From: Pseudomonadota bacterium
GTDB lineage: Bacteria > Myxococcota > Myxococcia > Myxococcales > Myxococcaceae
Length of the DNA stretch: 10,267 nt
Assembly (NCBI GenBank): GCA_023424585.1
Contig: JAFADT010000281.1
Location: forward strand, 1 to 10,267
Direction: 5' to 3'
A model generated the notes under the pieces. It did no database searches. It saw only the letters and a program-made list of their open reading frames with translations, and was not told the origin of the DNA. Shown piece after piece: positions 1 to 5,970 of the stretch. Within the stretch, counting starts at the first letter, position 1. Every line of letters begins with the position of its first letter. The position numbers and the translations under genes are program-made.

Positions 1-76
1 CCCGCGCGGGTTTCTGGGGCGGCAGCAGTCCGGCCAGCCGCTCCCATTGGGCGTCCGTCAGCTCTCCTCGGCTCAT
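1..76 (-). CDS. IS5-family transposase, N-terminal fragment cut by the window edge
   Basis: Read on the minus strand from an ATG at 76, the frame is open to the left edge and gives 25 residues. They begin MSRGELTDAQWERL and continue with a Leu-Leu-Pro-Pro-Gln segment. This matches the conserved start of IS5-family (DUF4096-type) DDE transposases, where 'LTDxQWxxLxxLLPP' opens the N-terminal DNA-binding region. The catalytic DDE domain lies outside the window, so whether the gene is intact cannot be judged. A purine-rich AGAAGGG sits directly before the ATG. The fragment is short, but the motif is characteristic, and a matching insertion-sequence end lies just upstream of it. Confidence 0.75.
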   Translation of the reverse strand, partial: MSRGELTDAQWERLAGLLPPQKPAR

Positions 77-124
77 GCCCTTCTAACACCCGGCTGCGCT
101 CGATTTATTTGCGGACACGCCCTA
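1..124 (-). mobile_element. Terminal part of an IS5-family insertion sequence
   Basis: The 46 bases between the transposase ATG (76) and about base 122 form the non-coding end of the element. Read inward on the minus strand, the end starts GGGCGTGTCCGCAAATAAA, which looks like a terminal inverted repeat. It abuts CTAG at 122-125, and CTAG or TA is a target used by some IS5-family subgroups. Only one end is present, so the inverted-repeat pair and the target duplication cannot be confirmed here. The exact boundary (122 to 124) is inferred. Confidence 0.6.
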
Positions 125-134
125 GCCAGCGCGG

Positions 135-977
135 ATGCGCACCACCCTCCTGCACCGCTCGCGCTCCATCGCCGTCGTGGACTGCCGGTGCGACGCGAAG
201 CCGGGCGAACGCCCGTTCGAGGAGCGGCATTCGGCGTTCTCGGTGTCGTATGTCCGGAGGGGGAGCTTCGGCTATCACTCGCGCGGTGCGGCGCACGAGC
301 TCGTGGCCGGAGCGACGCTGGTCGGGTACGCAGGCGACGCCTTCCACTGTACCCACGAGCACCATCTCGCGGGCGATGAGTGCTTGTCATTCCAGCTCTC
401 TGACGCGCTCGTGGATTCGCTCGGCGCCTCGCTGGACGTGTGGCGCGTGGGCGCCCTGCCGCCGGTCCCCGCCGTGGTGATGCTCGGCGAGCTCGCACAG
501 CAGACCGCCGAAGGCCGGACCAGCCTCGGCCTGGACGAGGTGGCGCTCGCGTTCGCGGCGCGCGTCGTGGGGACCGTTACCGGGAAGCGTGAGTCCCTGT
601 CGCGCGTGCACCCGAGGGACCGCCGGCGGGCCGTCGAAGCCGCGCTCCTCCTCGACGCGCAGGCGGACGAAGCGCTGACGCTCGAGGAGCTCGCGACGCG
701 GATGGGCTTGAGCCCGTTCCATTTCCTCCGCGTCTTCCGCGGCGTGCTGGGGGTCACGCCGCATCAGTACCTCGTGCGCATGCGCCTTCGTCAGGCCGCG
801 CGCCTGCTGGCGACGGAGGCCCCCATCGCGCGCATCGCGTACGACGTTGGCTTCGGGGACCTGTCGAACTTCGTGCGCACGTTCCGCCGCGCGGCAGGTG
901 TCTCACCGCGCGCGTACCGGAAGGCCTCGCGAGGGGATCGCAAGATCCTCCAAGAGAAGATGATGAGCACCACCTAG
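135..977 (+). CDS. AraC-family transcriptional regulator
   Basis: This is a 280-residue DNA-binding regulator, the usual length for the family. Residues about 10-110 form a cupin-like effector-binding region typical of AraC sensors. Residues about 165-265 carry the two helix-turn-helix motifs of the AraC domain. The first lies around [19 protein letters not shown] (182-200) and the second around [20 protein letters not shown] (231-250), followed by the canonical 'GVSPRAYR'. The effector is unknown. The next gene starts 27 bases downstream on the same strand, so co-transcription with the VOC and SRPBCC genes is likely. ATG 135 is the only plausible start: the frame is closed by TAG at 123-125, which is part of the CTAG at the IS end. 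No Shine-Dalgarno sequence is visible. The gene therefore begins about 10 bases from an insertion sequence and may have lost its native promoter or a few N-terminal codons. Confidence 0.93.
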   Translation: MRTTLLHRSRSIAVVDCRCDAKPGERPFEERHSAFSVSYVRRGSFGYHSRGAAHELVAGATLVGYAGDAFHCTHEHHLAGDECLSFQLSDALVDSLGASLDVWRVGALPPVPAVVMLGELAQQTAEGRTSLGLDEVALAFAARVVGTVTGKRESLSRVHPRDRRRAVEAALLLDAQADEALTLEELATRMGLSPFHFLRVFRGVLGVTPHQYLVRMRLRQAARLLATEAPIARIAYDVGFGDLSNFVRTFRRAAGVSPRAYRKASRGDRKILQEKMMSTT

Positions 978-993
978 AAGGAGGGCTCACTTC

Positions 994-999
994 AGGAGG
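994..999 (+). promoter_or_regulatory. Ribosome binding site of the VOC gene
   Basis: A perfect AGGAGG lies 5 bases before the GTG at 1005. It decides the choice of that non-ATG start, which is also where the conserved first strand of the glyoxalase fold begins. Confidence 0.85.
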
Positions 1000-1004
1000 C
1001 AATC

Positions 1005-1364
1005 GTGTTCGACCACGTCGGTCTACATGTGAAGGATCTCCCTCGCAGCATCCGCTTCTACCAGGCAGTGCTCGCGCCCCTGGGCCATGTGCTCTGTCAC
1101 CAGGACGCGGCGAGCGCTGGCTTCGGCCCCAAGGGGCAGCCGGCCCTGTGGCTCTATTCGACGAGCGACGCCCGGAGCACCGGGCATGTCGCCTTCCGGG
1201 CCAGCGAGCGCGGCGCGGTGGACCGGTTCCACGCCGCGGGCGTGGCAGCCGGAGGGGACGACCATGGCGCGCCGGGAGTCCGTGCGGATTACGCGGACAA
1301 CTACTACGCCGCGTTCGTCCTCGACCCGGATGGGAACAACGTCGAAGCCGTGTGCTTCACGTGA
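1005..1364 (+). CDS. VOC family (glyoxalase/bleomycin resistance fold) protein
   Basis: This is a 119-residue protein starting with GTG. It has the two beta-alpha-beta-beta-beta modules of the vicinal oxygen chelate superfamily. The first begins FDHVGLHVKDLPRSIRFY and the second follows HVAFRA (61-66). The C-terminus carries the typical 'DPDGNNVE' turn. His4, His61 and Glu114 stand at positions that bind the divalent metal in catalytic members, so a metal site is possible. VOC proteins include glyoxalase I-like lyases, dioxygenases and drug-binding proteins, and the substrate cannot be deduced here. The stop codon overlaps a possible GTG start of the next gene, and the AraC gene lies 27 bases upstream. 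This supports an operon in which the regulator controls, or is induced by, the molecule handled here. Confidence 0.9.
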   Translation: MFDHVGLHVKDLPRSIRFYQAVLAPLGHVLCHQDAASAGFGPKGQPALWLYSTSDARSTGHVAFRASERGAVDRFHAAGVAAGGDDHGAPGVRADYADNYYAAFVLDPDGNNVEAVCFT

Positions 1365-1372
1365 GCAACACC

Positions 1373-1771
1373 ATGGCTTCCATTCGCAAGGACATCACGA
1401 CGAGCGCCACGCCCGAGCAGGTGTGGGATGCAATCCGCGACATTGGCGCGCTTCACACGCGACTGGTTCCTGGCTTCGTGGTCGACACACGTCTTGAGCC
1501 GGGAGCCCGTGTGGTCACCTTCGGCAACGGGATGGTGGTCAGGGAGCCCATCGTGGCCATCGATGACAAGGCACGGCGTCTCGTGTGGGGCGCGGAAGGT
1601 GGACCGATGACCCACTACAACGGAGCGGTCCAGGTCCACGCGGAGGGCACGGGGAGCCGGGTCGTCTGGACCGCCGACTTCCTTCCTCACGACGCGAGCA
1701 CCTTCATCGGACCGATGATCGACCAAGGCCTGGCCGCGATGAAGAAGGCGTTGGATGGGAGCGCGCGGTAG
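1373..1771 (+). CDS. SRPBCC family (START/Bet v1-like) ligand-binding protein
   Basis: The 132-residue product begins MASIRKDITTSATPEQVWDAI, the standard opening of the SRPBCC fold: a first beta strand, then the 'xxVWdai' helix. It continues with strands VVTFGNGMVVREPIVAID and RLVWGAEGG, a VVWTADFLP strand and a long C-terminal helix (about 108-128). This is a polyketide-cyclase-2-like hydrophobic-pocket protein; the ligand and any catalysis are unknown. A GTG at 1361 in the same frame would overlap the VOC stop (GTGA) and add four residues. I prefer ATG 1373 because it starts at the conserved fold, but neither has a clear Shine-Dalgarno and the 1361 start would suit translational coupling. 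It is the last gene of the three-gene set and faces a convergent minus-strand gene. Confidence 0.88.
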   Translation: MASIRKDITTSATPEQVWDAIRDIGALHTRLVPGFVVDTRLEPGARVVTFGNGMVVREPIVAIDDKARRLVWGAEGGPMTHYNGAVQVHAEGTGSRVVWTADFLPHDASTFIGPMIDQGLAAMKKALDGSAR

Positions 1772-1798
1772 CGCGGCCCCAGGTCCATGCATGGGTGA

Positions 1799-1821
1799 CG
1801 GCGCGCCGATACGGTGCGCCG
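1799..1821. terminator. Strong hairpin between convergent genes, likely bidirectional terminator
   Basis: Arms 1799-1808 and 1812-1821 form a 10-base-pair stem (CGGCGCGCCG with CGGTGCGCCG, one G-T wobble on the plus strand) around a three-base ATA loop. It lies 28 bases after the SRPBCC stop and 27 bases before the stop of the convergent membrane-protein gene. No T-run follows in either direction, so this is a terminator-like structure rather than a textbook intrinsic terminator. Confidence 0.5.
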
Positions 1822-1847
1822 CCATCCAGACACGCGCCTGGGAATGT

Positions 1848-2240
1848 TCAGAAGTCGGGCGAGGCGCCCTCGGCTCCGGCGGCGCTTGTCCCTTCTCCCG
1901 GGGACTGAACCAGACGCATGAGCTCGACAATGGCTTGCAGTCCTGGGAGTCCCGGCTGGAGCTGCGAGAAGGCATCGAGCGGTCGCTGCACACGGAGCAC
2001 GCCACGGCGGTACATGCGGATGCCCGAGGGCCCCACCTTGATGCGCCGGGAGCCCATGAACACGAACAGCAACGAGGTTCCAAGAAGGCAGGACGCCATC
2101 ACGTCCAGTTCGCCTGCTCCCACATCGAGCCACCAGGAAGCGGCGAGGTATGCAAGCGCCAGCACGTCCAACACCAGCAGCCCCGCCCAACTGCGGATGT
2201 CTTGATAGACGGCGACGGGGGCTTCGGGAGACGGAACCAT
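1848..2240 (-). CDS. Small two-helix membrane protein of unknown function
   Basis: I do not recognise a named family for this 130-residue product. It has a short N-terminal segment and two hydrophobic helices: about residues 18-36 (LLVLDVLALAYLAASWW) and about 46-63 (VMASCLLGTSLLFVFMG). A basic segment (SRRIKVGPSGIRMYRRG) then leads into a soluble tail with several short hydrophobic patches. The stretch after helix 2 resembles the small beta-rich domains following two-helix hairpins in bacterial PH-like membrane proteins, but that is only a resemblance. ATG 2240 is the only usable start: the frame has no other start codon back to the upstream stop at 2307-2309. No Shine-Dalgarno is visible, and the ATG is the 3' end of a long inverted repeat. 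Confidence 0.7.
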   Translation of the reverse strand: MVPSPEAPVAVYQDIRSWAGLLVLDVLALAYLAASWWLDVGAGELDVMASCLLGTSLLFVFMGSRRIKVGPSGIRMYRRGVLRVQRPLDAFSQLQPGLPGLQAIVELMRLVQSPGEGTSAAGAEGASPDF

Positions 2241-2291
2241 TGCCCGGAGCGTATGTGAATGGACGGACTCACACCACGCTCGCGGGCAATG
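2238..2291 (-). promoter_or_regulatory. Inverted repeat enclosing the start codon of the small membrane protein
   Basis: Arms 2238-2252 and 2276-2291 are complementary over 15 pairs with one bulged base. In the minus-strand transcript, CATTGCCCGCGAGCGT would pair with ACGCTCCGGGCAATG across a 23-base loop. The last three bases of the 3' arm are the ATG of the gene. If transcribed, the stem would hold the start codon. It could instead be a DNA operator or a remnant of a small mobile element. Confidence 0.55.
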
Positions 2292-2311
2292 CCATGCGCT
2301 TGGACTTCAGG

Positions 2312-2334
2312 GCGGGCCCCTCCAGGGGGCCCGC
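2312..2334 (-). terminator. GC-rich hairpin downstream of the lipoprotein gene
   Basis: A perfect 9-base-pair stem (GCGGGCCCC at 2312-2320 with GGGGCCCGC at 2326-2334) and a five-base loop lie 45 bases past the lipoprotein stop. The position fits a terminator that separates the lipoprotein gene from the small membrane-protein gene. No T-run follows, so factor-independent termination is uncertain. Confidence 0.45.
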
Positions 2335-2379
2335 GTCGCTGGCGGGACGGAATTCAGAGAGGCGCTGAAGACCGGGGCG

Positions 2380-3279
2380 CTAGTACGTGCAGCGCAGGAC
2401 CTGGCGATAGGTGCCGCACTGGCTGAAGTCCGTCGTGCCCGCCGGCTGCGAGTGGTAGCAGGCGGAGACGGCGGGGTCGCAGGGCGGGCTGGGCCAGACG
2501 TCGTAGGCGTCGCCGTCGGTGAGCGCGAGCTCCGTCACTCGCGCCACGAGGCGGGCGGTCTTCTGCATCGTCGCGCCGTGGTCACCGCCAGCGCTGAAGG
2601 CAAGCGGGACCGTGTGCGGGTCGATGGCCTCGTGCAGCCTCGTGTACGTCCAGTCGAGCTTGTAGTTCGGCCGGCCGTAGACGGACGGGATGCCGTCCGG
2701 CGCCGTGACGGAGAGCCAGTCGATGTACCCGGAGACCGAGGCGTGGCCCCGGTAGATGAGGTTGTCGTTGCCCTGGACGACATAGCGGGGGGTGACCGCC
2801 TCGTCGATCCAGATGCCCGAGTCACCGCGGAAGTCGTAGAAGCGCGGGGCCACCACGATGCGCGCGGTGTACGAGCGCGGCGTGCCGGTGTTGGTGGTGA
2901 CGCGGACGAAGAGCGGCAGCCCGGAGAGCACCGTGTTGAGCTCGTGCCCCTCGTGGAGGACGATCTCGAACCGACGCTCGCTGATGACGTTCGCGTCCCC
3001 GAAGGCGTCGTCCGGAACGAAGCTGAGGACGTCCGACAGGTAGCGGTTCGCGGTGGCGTGGAGGATGAGGGCGCGCACGCCGTCGCGCTGCTCGAAGGTG
3101 CCAAGCGTCTCGAAGCTCAGCTCGTTGTTGCCCACCGTGGCGTAGAGGCGGGTCGCCGTCTCCGCCGCGGTGCTGACACCCACCTCCTCCATGGACTCCG
3201 AAGGAGCGTCGTCGAGAGGCGCGTTGTCACAGGCCGCGAGCGCGGTGAAACAGGTCAAGGCAAGGGCACGTAGATGCAT
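2380..3279 (-). CDS. Secreted lipoprotein of unknown function
   Basis: The 299-residue precursor has a type II signal peptide. A short basic start (MHLR) is followed by a hydrophobic stretch and the lipobox LAAC with the lipidated Cys17, so the mature protein should be anchored in an envelope membrane. Asp follows the cysteine; in enterobacteria that residue means inner-membrane retention, but the rule is not safe for myxobacteria. Residues about 20-45 are an acidic linker, and the rest looks like a globular beta-rich domain with many aromatic residues and no family I can name. Four cysteines sit near the C-terminus (267, 274, 288, 297) and could form two disulfides. The start is chosen because ATG 3279 has a GGAGG 6 bases upstream and begins the signal peptide. 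A longer frame from 3378 lacks both. The gene is divergent from the glycosyltransferase. Confidence 0.85.
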   Translation of the reverse strand: MHLRALALTCFTALAACDNAPLDDAPSESMEEVGVSTAAETATRLYATVGNNELSFETLGTFEQRDGVRALILHATANRYLSDVLSFVPDDAFGDANVISERRFEIVLHEGHELNTVLSGLPLFVRVTTNTGTPRSYTARIVVAPRFYDFRGDSGIWIDEAVTPRYVVQGNDNLIYRGHASVSGYIDWLSVTAPDGIPSVYGRPNYKLDWTYTRLHEAIDPHTVPLAFSAGGDHGATMQKTARLVARVTELALTDGDAYDVWPSPPCDPAVSACYHSQPAGTTDFSQCGTYRQVLRCTY

Positions 3280-3285
3280 GGGAAG

Positions 3286-3290
3286 CCTCC
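3286..3290 (-). promoter_or_regulatory. Ribosome binding site that fixes the lipoprotein start
   Basis: On the minus strand, GGAGG lies 6 bases before ATG 3279. This supports that start over the upstream in-frame ATG at 3378, which would bury the signal peptide inside the protein. Confidence 0.75.
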
Positions 3291-3759
3291 AAGTGAGGAA
3301 TTCCATGTAACACATGCCGGTGACACTCCCACGGCGGGGATTGTGCCGGTCTTGTGACGTCCACCTCGGGGTGGCCATGGAGGTCGGCGTGGCTGGAGGA
3401 GCGCTCCCGCGTCGGGGGGTGTACGCGGACCGCCGCTTCCGTCACCGCGCTGAGGGGGGTGCCCACCACGGTCACCGTGGCCGTGGCTGCGAATCCTGGG
3501 TTCCTCGCAGCGTCACCCGCTGACCGCCGCGCAGCTCCACCGGTGAAGGCCAGCGGCAGATGCCGATCTCCGGCGACAGTGAGCAGCGGTGACACATCGA
3601 TGTCTCACGGCGTCTGTGTCACTCATGGTGTATCCACGGTGTGTGTCGTCGCGGACTCACGTCGCATTGCCACCCTGTTTCGTGCCCCCTGCCCTCGTGC
3701 GGCTCGCGTGGGGCGGGGCGGCTGCGTAGCATGCTCGCGCCTTGGATGGATTGACGTGG
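3291..3759. other. Divergent intergenic region of about 470 bases
   Basis: This stretch separates the lipoprotein gene (minus) from the glycosyltransferase gene (plus) and should hold both promoters, but I see no convincing -35/-10 pair. It contains an operator-like palindrome at 3589-3608. A 15-base palindrome, CCACGGT-C-ACCGTGG, lies at 3466-3480. The 9-mer CGGTGACAC occurs at 3318-3326 and again at 3587-3595. Short frames cross the region on both strands (for example 3227-3595 minus), with Ala/Thr/Val-rich stretches but no recognisable domain or ribosome binding site. I do not call a gene here. A decayed gene fragment is possible. Confidence 0.5.
3589..3608. promoter_or_regulatory. Operator-like 20-base palindrome
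   Basis: GTGACACATCGATGTCTCAC is symmetric at nine of its ten base pairs, with a perfect ACATCGATGT core. An inverted copy of its left end (GTGTCAC) follows at 3616-3622. It lies about 150 bases before the glycosyltransferase start and about 310 bases from the lipoprotein start. The size and symmetry suit a dimeric helix-turn-helix regulator. No cognate regulator is identifiable. Confidence 0.4.
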
Positions 3760-5316
3760 ATGACAGCGGGTGGCAGGGCCCGGCGCTGGTGGCCCTGGGT
3801 GCTGTTGGCGCTGGGCGTGGGAGCCTGGGTGATCCGGGCCCTGCCGTTCTTCCACCGCGCTGGAGCGCTCGGCTACATCGTGAACTACGACGAGGGTGTC
3901 TACGCCGCGGCGTCCGCGCTGCTGTGGGAGGGCGTGCTGCCCTACCGCGACTTCCTCTTCGTGCACCCGCCCGGCTCGCTGCTCCTGGGGGCTCCGGCGG
4001 CGGCGGTGGGCGCGTTCGGTGCCCCGGCCACGGGCTTCGCGCTGGCGCGCTGGCTCGCCACCGCGATGGGCGCCGTGAGCACCGTGCTCGTGGGCCGGCT
4101 GGCGATGCGGGCCTGGGGCCCCGTGGCCGGCGTGGTGGCCGCGCTGGTCTACGCGGGGCACCCGGAGGCCGTCACCATGGAGCGCGGCCCGTTCCTGGAT
4201 CCGCTGCTCAACCTGTGCGGCCTGGGCCTCGCGAACGCGTGGCTCCTGCCTTCGGGCCGCGCGCCCCTGCCCCGCCGCGCGGGCCTCGCAGGCGCGCTGG
4301 CGGGCCTGATGACGTCGGTGAAGGTGCTGGGCGGAATCTGGGGCGCGGCGGCGCTCGTGGCCCGGGCTCCGCAGCTCCGCTGGAGCCTGACGCGGAGGTT
4401 CGTGCTGACCGCGTCGCTCACGGTGCTGGCGCTCGTGGGACCGCTGGCCCTGATGGCTCCGGGCGCGTTCGTGCGCGACGCGCTGTGGTTCCAGTCCGCC
4501 CGGCCCGAGGACGGCACCGTGTCTCGCTGGGAGCGGCTGCTGGAGATGCTCCATGAGCGGCGCCGCCAGGCCCTGCTGCTCGCGGCGGTGGGCCTGGGCG
4601 TCGCGCTCTTCCGAGCCGTGCGGCGCGGCACCCGCGCGGAGGCCGCCCCCGAGCGCTTTGTCGCCACCGCGTACCTGCTCACCGTGGCCGCGTACCTCGC
4701 CGCGCGCAGCTACTGGTCCAACTACAACGCGCTGCTCGCGGGGCCAGAGGCGCTGCTCGCCGGACTGGGCGCGGCGGCGCTCGTGGGCTTCGCCGCCGCT
4801 CGGGCCCGGTCCGTGGGCGCGGTGGCGTTCGGGCTGACGCTGCTGGCGCCGCTGCACTCCCTTCAGGAGACGCTGCGCGGTTCGAGGATCCGCCCTCGCG
4901 AGCAGGTCCTCCAGGCGCGCTACGTGCGCGAGCAGGTACCACCGGGCGCATCCCTGTGCGGCTTCGAGCCGGCCTGGGGGCTCATGGCCGGAAGGCTGCC
5001 CCCGGTGCTCCCGGGTCAGGTCGTGCCCGTGGACCCCTACGCGCTCATGCTCCAGGACGCGCTCGCGTCGGGAGGACACTTCCCGGACGCGGCGGCGGCC
5101 TTCGCCAGCGCGGGCTCGCAGAAGCGCATGCTCGCGCTCCTGGCGCGGTGTGACTTCGTGCTCCTGGGCGAGCGCGGCCACCGGCAGCTCTCCTCCGACA
5201 GCCTCCGCTGGTTCGAGGCGAACTTCACGCGCGCCGTGTCGCCAGACGCCCCCGCCGTCGAGCTGTGGCGCCGCCACGAGCCACCGCCCGGCTCCGCGAC
5301 CGGCGCGTCCCCTTGA
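3760..5316 (+). CDS. GT-C fold membrane glycosyltransferase, family 39/ArnT-like
   Basis: This is a 518-residue polytopic inner-membrane protein of the dolichyl-phosphate-mannose/ArnT type, which transfers a sugar from a polyprenyl-phosphate carrier to an acceptor on the outer face of the membrane. Helix 1 (about 11-26) is followed by the first periplasmic loop with the hallmark acidic pair in NYDEGVY (Asp44-Glu45) and the 'YRDFLFVHPPG' segment (62-72). A second acidic motif, ERGPFLDP (141-148), follows. Further hydrophobic helices run to about residue 365. Residues about 370-518 form a soluble C-terminal domain facing the periplasm. Sugar and acceptor (lipid, protein or glycan) cannot be deduced. 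ATG 3760 is chosen; in-frame TTG codons at 3742 and 3751 would add up to six residues, and no start has a strong Shine-Dalgarno. The Nudix gene follows 52 bases later. Confidence 0.88.
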   Translation: MTAGGRARRWWPWVLLALGVGAWVIRALPFFHRAGALGYIVNYDEGVYAAASALLWEGVLPYRDFLFVHPPGSLLLGAPAAAVGAFGAPATGFALARWLATAMGAVSTVLVGRLAMRAWGPVAGVVAALVYAGHPEAVTMERGPFLDPLLNLCGLGLANAWLLPSGRAPLPRRAGLAGALAGLMTSVKVLGGIWGAAALVARAPQLRWSLTRRFVLTASLTVLALVGPLALMAPGAFVRDALWFQSARPEDGTVSRWERLLEMLHERRRQALLLAAVGLGVALFRAVRRGTRAEAAPERFVATAYLLTVAAYLAARSYWSNYNALLAGPEALLAGLGAAALVGFAAARARSVGAVAFGLTLLAPLHSLQETLRGSRIRPREQVLQARYVREQVPPGASLCGFEPAWGLMAGRLPPVLPGQVVPVDPYALMLQDALASGGHFPDAAAAFASAGSQKRMLALLARCDFVLLGERGHRQLSSDSLRWFEANFTRAVSPDAPAVELWRRHEPPPGSATGASP

Positions 5317-5368
5317 GGGCGCGCCACGCCGCTTGACGCCCTGCCTGAATCAGGAGACGAACCGGCCC

Positions 5369-5857
5369 ATGCCCTACACCCCCATCGTCGCCACGCTGGG
5401 CTACGTGATGTCCCCGGACGGCCAGCAGGTGCTCCTCATCCACCGGAACGCGCGCCCGGACGACGCCCACTACGGCAAGTACAACGGCCTGGGCGGCAAG
5501 ATGGACCGCGACGAGGACATCGCCGCGTGCATGCGCCGGGAGCTCCGCGAGGAGGCCGGCATCGAGTGCACCCGCATGGTCCTGCGCGGCACCCTGTCCT
5601 GGCCCGGCTTCGGCAAGCACGGCGAGGACTGGCTGGGCTTCATCTTCCGCATCGACGCCTTCGAGGGCACGCCCCTGGACAAGAACCCCGAGGGCTCGCT
5701 GTCCTGGGTCCCCGTGTCCTCCATCCTGTCCCTGTCGCTGTGGGACGGAGACCGGCACTTCCTGCCGCTCGTGTTCGACGCGGACCCGCGCCCCTTCCAC
5801 GGCGTGATGCCCTACGAGGGCGGTCGCGCGGTGAGCTGGTCCTTCACCCGGCTGTAG
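5369..5857 (+). CDS. Nudix hydrolase, 8-oxo-dGTP diphosphatase type
   Basis: This cytosolic enzyme of 162 residues has a perfect Nudix box at residues 43-65: Gly43, five residues, Glu49, seven residues, Arg57-Glu58-Leu59, Glu61-Glu62, Gly64 and Ile65. The glutamates bind the Mg2+ that drives hydrolysis of a nucleoside diphosphate linked to another group. The surrounding features (YGKYNGLGGK before the box, FIFRIDAFEGTPL after it, and WDGDRHFLPLVF near the end) resemble MTH1-type proteins annotated as 8-oxo-dGTP diphosphatases, which remove oxidised nucleotides from the pool. Substrate specificity is inferred from resemblance only. The start ATG has AGGAGA about 11 bases upstream. The gene is 52 bases after the glycosyltransferase; co-transcription is possible, but no functional link is evident. 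Confidence 0.92.
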   Translation: MPYTPIVATLGYVMSPDGQQVLLIHRNARPDDAHYGKYNGLGGKMDRDEDIAACMRRELREEAGIECTRMVLRGTLSWPGFGKHGEDWLGFIFRIDAFEGTPLDKNPEGSLSWVPVSSILSLSLWDGDRHFLPLVFDADPRPFHGVMPYEGGRAVSWSFTRL

Positions 5858-5970
5858 GCCGCCGCGGGCGTCCTCCGAGCAACGCTCATGACGGTTTTCC
5901 AGCCAGTCCCCCGCCAGGACCGCTACAACCACCACCTCCCACTTGGGACTCACGCGAAGGAGCACGGCGC

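Noticed and set aside
1785..1794. Perfect palindrome CCATGCATGG just after the SRPBCC gene
   Set aside because: At ten bases and next to a stronger terminator-like hairpin, it is expected by chance at this length scale.
2452..3273. Plus-strand open frame of 273 codons opposite the lipoprotein
   Set aside because: It is a Val/Arg/Gly/Glu-rich antisense product with no recognisable domain. The minus frame has a signal peptide, lipobox and ribosome binding site.
3280..3378. Longer N-terminus for the lipoprotein from an ATG at 3378
   Set aside because: It would add 33 polar residues before the signal peptide and lacks the GGAGG that precedes ATG 3279.
3466..3480. 15-base palindrome CCACGGT-C-ACCGTGG
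   Set aside because: It lies in a stretch of repeated ACGGTCACCGT-like composition, so the symmetry may be compositional. It is noted in the intergenic entry but not called as a site.
3619..5277. Long antisense open frame opposite the glycosyltransferase (552 codons)
   Set aside because: It is rich in Arg/Gln/His/Gly with no fold-like pattern. It is the mirror of a GC-rich gene with clear domains and motifs on the other strand.
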